Assembly (NCBI GenBank): GCA_946481495.1
Contig: CAMLNW010000112.1
Coordinates: forward strand, 1-8,674
Direction of reading: 5' to 3'
DNA length: 8,674 nucleotides
Source of the DNA: an uncultured Actinomycetes bacterium
GTDB taxonomy: Bacteria; Actinomycetota; Thermoleophilia; Solirubrobacterales; Thermoleophilaceae
Shown here: in pieces, positions 5,677-8,674 of the stretch
Layout: each line of letters starts with the position of its first letter
Numbering within the stretch: position 1 is the first letter of the stretch
The notes under the pieces: generated by a model
Told to the model about the DNA's origin: nothing
The model's database searches: none
The model's input: the letters and a program-made list of their open reading frames with translations, nothing else
Program-made: the position numbers and the translations under genes

Positions 5677-6294
5677 GTGGCGACCGTGACTCCCGCCCGC
5701 GTTCCCTACGCCGTCGCGGCGCGCGCCCTGCTGCGCGACACCCTGCTCGACGGCGCGCTCGACCTGCTGCGCCAGCGGACCTGGGCTGAGATCACGATGG
5801 CCGACGTGGCGGCCGCCGCCGGTGTCAGTCGCCAAACGCTCTACAGCGAGCTCGGATCGCGCGACGCGCTCGCCCAGGAGCTCGTCCTGCGCGAGGCCGA
5901 CCGCTTCGTCGCCGACGTCGAGGGCGCGGTCGAGGCCAACCTCCACGACCCGGCCACCGCGATCGCCGCCGCCTTTGACGTCTTCCTGACCGCGGCCGCC
6001 GACAATCCGCTCGTCGCCGCGGTGATCGCCGGCGGCGACGACAGCCTGCTGCCCTACGTCACCACCCAGGGCGAGCCCGTCGTCGCCCAGGCCACCGCGC
6101 GCCTCGCGGCGGTGATCGCGGCCGGCTGGCCGCGCGTCGACGAACCCGCGATCGACCTGCTCGCCGAGTGCGTCGTCCGTCTCGCGATCAGCTTCGCCGC
6201 CCTCCCGACCGGTCCCGCCGGCATCACCGCCGACTCCGTCGCGACCCTGCTCGGGCCATATCTGGAGCGGTTGGTCGCGGACGCGGGCGGCTGA
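5677..6294 (+). CDS. TetR-family regulator of the alkane hydroxylase unit
   Basis: 205-residue DNA-binding regulator. The helix-turn-helix is at about 38-62: ITMADVAAAAGVSRQTLYSE, followed by LGSRDAL, the standard TetR pattern. The rest is the helical ligand-binding and dimerisation domain, with many Ala and no assignable ligand residues. GTG at 5677 lies three bases after the rubredoxin stop, with GGAGGG at 5664-5669, seven bases before. Position and family match AlkU of actinobacterial alkB-rubA-rubB-alkU clusters, so it probably represses its own unit through the inverted repeat at 4288-4310 and releases on an alkane or fatty-acid-like ligand. That role is inferred. The gene ends four bases before the 3' end of the convergent tRNA-Trp, leaving no room for a terminator. 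Confidence 0.92.
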   Translation: MATVTPARVPYAVAARALLRDTLLDGALDLLRQRTWAEITMADVAAAAGVSRQTLYSELGSRDALAQELVLREADRFVADVEGAVEANLHDPATAIAAAFDVFLTAAADNPLVAAVIAGGDDSLLPYVTTQGEPVVAQATARLAAVIAAGWPRVDEPAIDLLAECVVRLAISFAALPTGPAGITADSVATLLGPYLERLVADAGG

Positions 6295-6298
6295 GGAG

Positions 6299-6370
6299 CG
6301 GGGGAGCCGGGATTCGAACCCGGATTCACGGTTTTGGAGACCGTGCGCATAGCCGTTAACTCACTCCCCC
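6299..6370 (-). tRNA. tRNA-Trp (anticodon CCA) with unusual D-arm
   Basis: 72-base tRNA. Acceptor GGGGGAG / CTCCCCC (6370-6364 with 6306-6300), discriminator G at 6299 as expected for tryptophan. Anticodon stem ACGGT/ACCGT around CTCCAAA gives CCA. T-arm CCGGG-TTCGAAT-CCCGG is perfect. The D region is not canonical: positions 10-13 AGTT face 22-25 TGCG, with at most two pairs, although A14, the GG pair and A21 are kept. CCA is not encoded. It could be a working but divergent tRNA, an extra copy, or a decaying gene. Confidence 0.85.
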
Positions 6371-6381
6371 AGGGGAAGGGC

Positions 6382-6387
6382 ATTCTA
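6382..6387 (-). promoter_or_regulatory. -10 box (TAGAAT) of tRNA-Trp
   Basis: TAGAAT on the minus strand, 11 bases before the tRNA 5' end and identical to the box before tRNA-Leu(CAA). No -35 match at the expected distance. Presence of an intact -10 argues that the odd tRNA is transcribed. Confidence 0.45.
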
Positions 6388-6396
6388 GGGGCCGGA

Positions 6397-6402
6397 TAGG
6401 AT
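6397..6402 (+). promoter_or_regulatory. Possible -10 (TAGGAT) for the lactonase gene
   Basis: TAGGAT lies 36 bases before the ATG at 6439, leaving a leader of about 30 bases with a strong purine-rich ribosome site. No convincing -35 is seen upstream. The box sits in the loop of a 5-bp inverted repeat, GGCCG-N8-CGGCC (6390-6407), which could be an operator or chance in such GC-rich DNA. Confidence 0.35.
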
Positions 6403-6438
6403 CGGCCGCGGCTGGTCGACCCAAGGGAGAGGAGAGGG

Positions 6439-7395
6439 ATGGCGACTGTTGAGAGCGTGACGGGGCCGTTGGAGCTCGAGGAGCTGGGGGTCACGCTGAT
6501 CCACGAGCACCTCTGCTTCCGCGACGAGGCGACGGCGATCCAGTGGCCGCACCTCTACGACGAGGACGCGCTGCACACGGCGGCGGTCGAGGCGGCGACG
6601 GGTGCGCTTGGGGTGGGGGTGCGGACGATCGTCGAGCCGACCGCGATGTACGGCGGGCGCGACATCCGCCTGCTCGAACGGGTGGCGCGCGAGACCGGCC
6701 TGCAGGTGATCGCCTGCACCGGCATCTATACCTACGACTTCCTGCCGCACTACTGGCTGACTCGTGACGCTGACGCGATGGCGGACGCGTTCGTGCACGA
6801 CATCGAGAACGGGGTCCAGCGGACGCCCATCAAGGCGGCGTTCCTGAAGTGTGCCGCCGACGGGCCGGGCGTGACCGAGAACGTGGAGAAGGTCCACCGC
6901 GCCTGCGCCCGCGCGAGCCTGCGCACCGGCGCACCGATCATGGCCCACAGCCACCCCGCGTCCGGGACCGGTCTGCGCCAGATGGAGATCTTCACCGACG
7001 AGGGCGTCGATCCGGCGAAGGTTCAGATCGCTCACACCGGCGACACCGACGACCTCGACTACATCGAGCGCGTGCTCGACACGGGCGCCTGGATCGGGAT
7101 GGACCGCTACGGGATCGAGATGTACCTGCCGACCGAGCGCCGCAACGCGACCGTGCTCGCGCTGCTCGAGCGCGGCTACGCCGACCGGATGTTCCTCTCG
7201 GCCGACTCGTGCGCGTCGATCGACTGGTTCCCCGAGGAGATCGAGCAGCAGCTACTCGAGCAGGGCGCCGTCAAGGACTGGAACACGACGCTGATCCACG
7301 ACCAGGTGATCCCCACGCTGCGCGCCGGCGGGATGACCGACGAGCAGCTGACGACGATGCTCGAGGACAACCCGCGCCGCTGGCTCGCCCGCTGA
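6439..7395 (+). CDS. Phosphotriesterase-like lactonase
   Basis: 318-residue amidohydrolase-superfamily enzyme with a binuclear metal centre, expected in the cytoplasm (no signal peptide). Numbering coincides with the archaeal lactonase SsoPox. Metal ligands His22 and His24 (IHEHL), Lys137 (FLKCAAD, the carboxylated bridging lysine), His170 (MAHSHP), His199 (IAHTGDTDD) and Asp256 (LSADSC) are all present. Substrate-site Tyr97 (TGIYTYD), Arg223 (MDRYG) and Trp263 are kept too. Members of this family hydrolyse lactones, including acyl-homoserine lactones in some cases, and often show side activity on organophosphates; the natural substrate here is unknown. His255 of the common SHD motif is Ala. 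The ribosome site GGGAGAGGAG (6425-6434) sets the start. The gene stands alone between two tRNA genes. Confidence 0.93.
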   Translation: MATVESVTGPLELEELGVTLIHEHLCFRDEATAIQWPHLYDEDALHTAAVEAATGALGVGVRTIVEPTAMYGGRDIRLLERVARETGLQVIACTGIYTYDFLPHYWLTRDADAMADAFVHDIENGVQRTPIKAAFLKCAADGPGVTENVEKVHRACARASLRTGAPIMAHSHPASGTGLRQMEIFTDEGVDPAKVQIAHTGDTDDLDYIERVLDTGAWIGMDRYGIEMYLPTERRNATVLALLERGYADRMFLSADSCASIDWFPEEIEQQLLEQGAVKDWNTTLIHDQVIPTLRAGGMTDEQLTTMLEDNPRRWLAR

Positions 7396-7411
7396 ACGCT
7401 CGCTTGCGCTC

Positions 7412-7441
7412 CTGACGCGGCGCAGCGACTGTTCCTACAAT
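7412..7441 (+). promoter_or_regulatory. Promoter of tRNA-Gly
   Basis: CTGACG (7412-7417), an 18-base spacer and TACAAT (7436-7441), which ends 14 bases before the tRNA. The -10 matches the consensus at five of six and the -35 at four of six. It starts 17 bases after the lactonase stop and is the best sigma-70-type promoter of the four tRNA genes. Confidence 0.6.
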
Positions 7442-7455
7442 GCCTGGACGCGCTC

Positions 7456-7526
7456 GCGGGCGTGGTGTAATGGCTGCACAAGAGCCTTCCAAGCTCTTAG
7501 TGAGGGTTCGACTCCCTCCGCCCGCT
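7456..7526 (+). tRNA. tRNA-Gly (anticodon UCC)
   Basis: 71-base tRNA. Acceptor GCGGGCG / CGCCCGC, discriminator T at 7526 as usual for glycine. D-stem GTGT/GCAC, anticodon stem AGAGC/GCTCT around CTTCCAA, T-arm GAGGG-TTCGACT-CCCTC. All stems are well paired. CCA is not encoded. Confidence 0.97.
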
Positions 7527-7563
7527 CTGAAGGTTTAGTGCGCTCCGTCACGAAAGCACGGGC

Positions 7564-8286
7564 ATGGAAAGAAAGCTCGACGTGGGTGGCACCCTCAGCC
7601 AGGCGTTCTCGATCTATGGCTCGCTGGCCGGAGTGTTCATACCTCTGGCGTTGGCGTTGTTCCTGGTCGTGGCGGTGATCAACGGGATCGTGGCCGACGG
7701 CGGCTCGTTCCTGTTGTTGCCGATCAGCTTCGCGGTGACGGTGATCGCGGGCACGCTGTATGCCGGCATGGTGGTGACGGCGGTCGGCGACGTCCAGGAC
7801 GGCAAGCGCGAGTTCTCGGTCAACGATCTCGCGAGCTCGGCCTCGCACGTGATCCTGCCGTTGATCGGCGCCGGCATTCTCGCCGGCATCGGCATCGGGA
7901 TCGGCTTCGTCCTGCTCATTGTTCCGGGCCTGATCCTGATGACGATCTGGGCGGTTATCGCGCCGGTGATCGTGCTGGAGCGCAGCGGCGTGATGGCGTC
8001 CTTCGGCCGCTCACGTGAGCTTGTTCGCGGTAGCGGCTGGCAGGTCTTCGGCGTGATTGTGATCGTCGCGATCATCGTCTTCGTCGTCCGCGCGATTCTC
8101 GGGGCGATTGCTGTCGGAATCGACGACAGCCTGGTCGCACGGATCATCTTCGACTGGATCGGGTCGTCGCTGACCGCGCCGATCACCGCGATCGTCGCGG
8201 CAGTCATCTACTTCCACCTCAAGGGAGTAAAGGAGGGTGGCGCTCCGACTCCCCCGCCGGTCGAGCCGGGTCCCGCCGCCGTCTAG
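7564..8286 (+). CDS. Six-helix membrane protein, GDPD membrane-domain-like
   Basis: 240 residues with hydrophobic segments at about 21-43, 50-75, 95-118, 119-140, 160-184 and 200-219, and a Pro-rich C-terminal tail (PTPPPVEPGPAAV). The N-terminal LDVGGTLSQAFSIYGS and the central block PGLILMTIWAVIAPVIVLER, followed by FGRSRELVRGSGWQVFGV, resemble the membrane domain of glycerophosphodiester phosphodiesterases and the YciC/DUF975-like group. No catalytic domain is attached, so an enzymatic role is not supported. Similar stand-alone proteins are of unknown function, perhaps in envelope or lipid homeostasis. ATG 7564 precedes the conserved start, but only a weak GAAAG lies upstream. It begins 37 bases after tRNA-Gly and may be read from the tRNA promoter. 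Confidence 0.85.
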   Translation: MERKLDVGGTLSQAFSIYGSLAGVFIPLALALFLVVAVINGIVADGGSFLLLPISFAVTVIAGTLYAGMVVTAVGDVQDGKREFSVNDLASSASHVILPLIGAGILAGIGIGIGFVLLIVPGLILMTIWAVIAPVIVLERSGVMASFGRSRELVRGSGWQVFGVIVIVAIIVFVVRAILGAIAVGIDDSLVARIIFDWIGSSLTAPITAIVAAVIYFHLKGVKEGGAPTPPPVEPGPAAV

Positions 8287-8313
8287 GGGCCAAACAACAT
8301 CGAAGTGCGACAA

Positions 8314-8341
8314 CGGCGCGCGTCCATCTGGGCGCGCGCCG
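8314..8341. terminator. Bidirectional terminator hairpin
   Basis: A perfect 9-bp stem CGGCGCGCG / CGCGCGCCG closes a 10-base loop between the stops of two convergent genes (8286 and 8358). On the plus strand GTCGTTTAG follows; on the minus strand TTGTCGCACTTCG follows. Both are modestly T-rich. Placement and stem strength support a shared terminator. Confidence 0.7.
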
Positions 8342-8357
8342 GTCGTTTAGGGGCGAA

Positions 8358-8674
8358 TCAGGCGATGTCGGAGATCGCCTCCTGGTAGACGGCGATCTGA
8401 TCGCCGACGCCATCATCGGTGACTGCGGGGACGACACCGAGGTTGTCGACGACCAAGGCCGCGCGCGTCGTGATGCGCTGGAAGTCGTCGCGCGCCCGCA
8501 ACGTTGCGCACTGCTCCTCGGAGCCGCGCAACAGGAAGAACCCGGACAGATCTCCGCCGTGCGGGCCGAGCAAGACGGTCTCGAAGCTCTCGATCTCGCC
8601 CGCCTCCTGACAGCTCCCGTAGAACGCGATCGCCTCGCCGAACTGATGGAACGCGGCGCCATCGTCGGCGACCT
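8358..8674 (-). CDS. Small conserved protein, C-terminal part, function unknown
   Basis: The last 104 residues are visible, and the frame is open to the right edge, so the true start lies outside the window. An internal TTG at 8573 could be mistaken for a start, but the frame upstream of it reads sensibly (FHQFGEAIAFYGSCQEAGEI), so the gene is longer. Notable segments are ESFETVLLGPHGGDLSGFFL and LRGSEEQCATLRARDDFQR, then ITTRAALVVDNLGVV and a C-terminal helix IAVYQEAISDIA. The alternation of helices and strands suggests a small ferredoxin-like (dimeric alpha/beta) fold, without a recognisable catalytic motif. No signal peptide or membrane segment is visible in this part. Confidence 0.75.
   Translation of the reverse strand, partial: VADDGAAFHQFGEAIAFYGSCQEAGEIESFETVLLGPHGGDLSGFFLLRGSEEQCATLRARDDFQRITTRAALVVDNLGVVPAVTDDGVGDQIAVYQEAISDIA

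Noticed and set aside
4247..6298. alkB unit as a mobile island inserted between tRNA-Leu and tRNA-Trp
   Set aside because: No integrase, no repeat of a tRNA 3' end on the other side, and no visible change in base composition. The shared motif between tRNAs is only the universal T-loop.
8358..8573. A complete 71-residue gene starting at TTG 8573
   Set aside because: The same frame is open and protein-like to the window edge, so the gene is a truncated view of a longer one.
1..8674. CRISPR array, riboswitch, insertion sequence or toxin-antitoxin pair
   Set aside because: No regularly spaced repeats, no terminal inverted repeats flanking a transposase, no long structured leader, and no small gene pair of that type were seen on either strand.

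Overview
The window is GC-rich (roughly two-thirds G+C or more), densely packed DNA with strong G/C bias at third codon positions. It has GTG as well as ATG starts and short actinobacterial-looking -10 boxes. The protein set is an alkB-rubredoxin-TetR unit, a phosphotriesterase-like lactonase, short four-helix membrane proteins and an M28-like membrane protein. Together these suggest a high-GC actinobacterium, and the best guess is the class Thermoleophilia (Solirubrobacterales or relatives). That placement is inferred from protein resemblance, not from a marker gene. There is no transposase, integrase, phage gene or CRISPR array.

Layout. 1-394: 3' part of a 3-hydroxybutyryl-CoA dehydrogenase gene whose frame is broken by an apparent deletion near 272-275. 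474-1994: carboxyltransferase (beta) subunit of a biotin-dependent acyl-CoA carboxylase. A hairpin at 2002-2036 separates it from a convergent minus-strand gene (2048-2938), an M28-peptidase-like membrane protein that seems to have lost its metal ligands. 3003-3470: divergent four-helix membrane protein, ending 8 bases from tRNA-Leu(CAA). On the minus strand, tRNA-Leu(UAG), a second four-helix protein gene (3590-4090) and tRNA-Leu(CAA) lie in series.

4288-6294: alkane hydroxylase unit. A TTGACA/TAAAGT promoter sits so close to the alkB ATG that the transcript should be leaderless, and an inverted repeat overlaps the -35. alkB overlaps a 54-residue AlkG1-type rubredoxin gene by ATGA, and a TetR-family regulator follows 3 bases later. 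AlkB would oxidise alkane termini using electrons from rubredoxin, and the regulator probably controls the unit. The usual second (AlkG2-type) rubredoxin and a rubredoxin reductase are absent. The fatty-acid/acyl-CoA genes at the left edge fit a lipid-degrading metabolism but are not shown to be linked to it.

6299-7526: minus-strand tRNA-Trp with an odd D-arm, a phosphotriesterase-like lactonase (6439-7395) with a complete metal site, and tRNA-Gly(UCC) behind a good promoter. 7564-8286: six-helix membrane protein. A strong hairpin (8314-8341) separates it from a convergent, partial small-protein gene that runs off the right edge.

The items most worth attention are the inactive-looking M28 relative, the leaderless and probably autoregulated alkB unit with only an AlkG1-type rubredoxin, the unusual tRNA-Trp, and the broken dehydrogenase reading frame. 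I do not see a clearly new multi-gene system.
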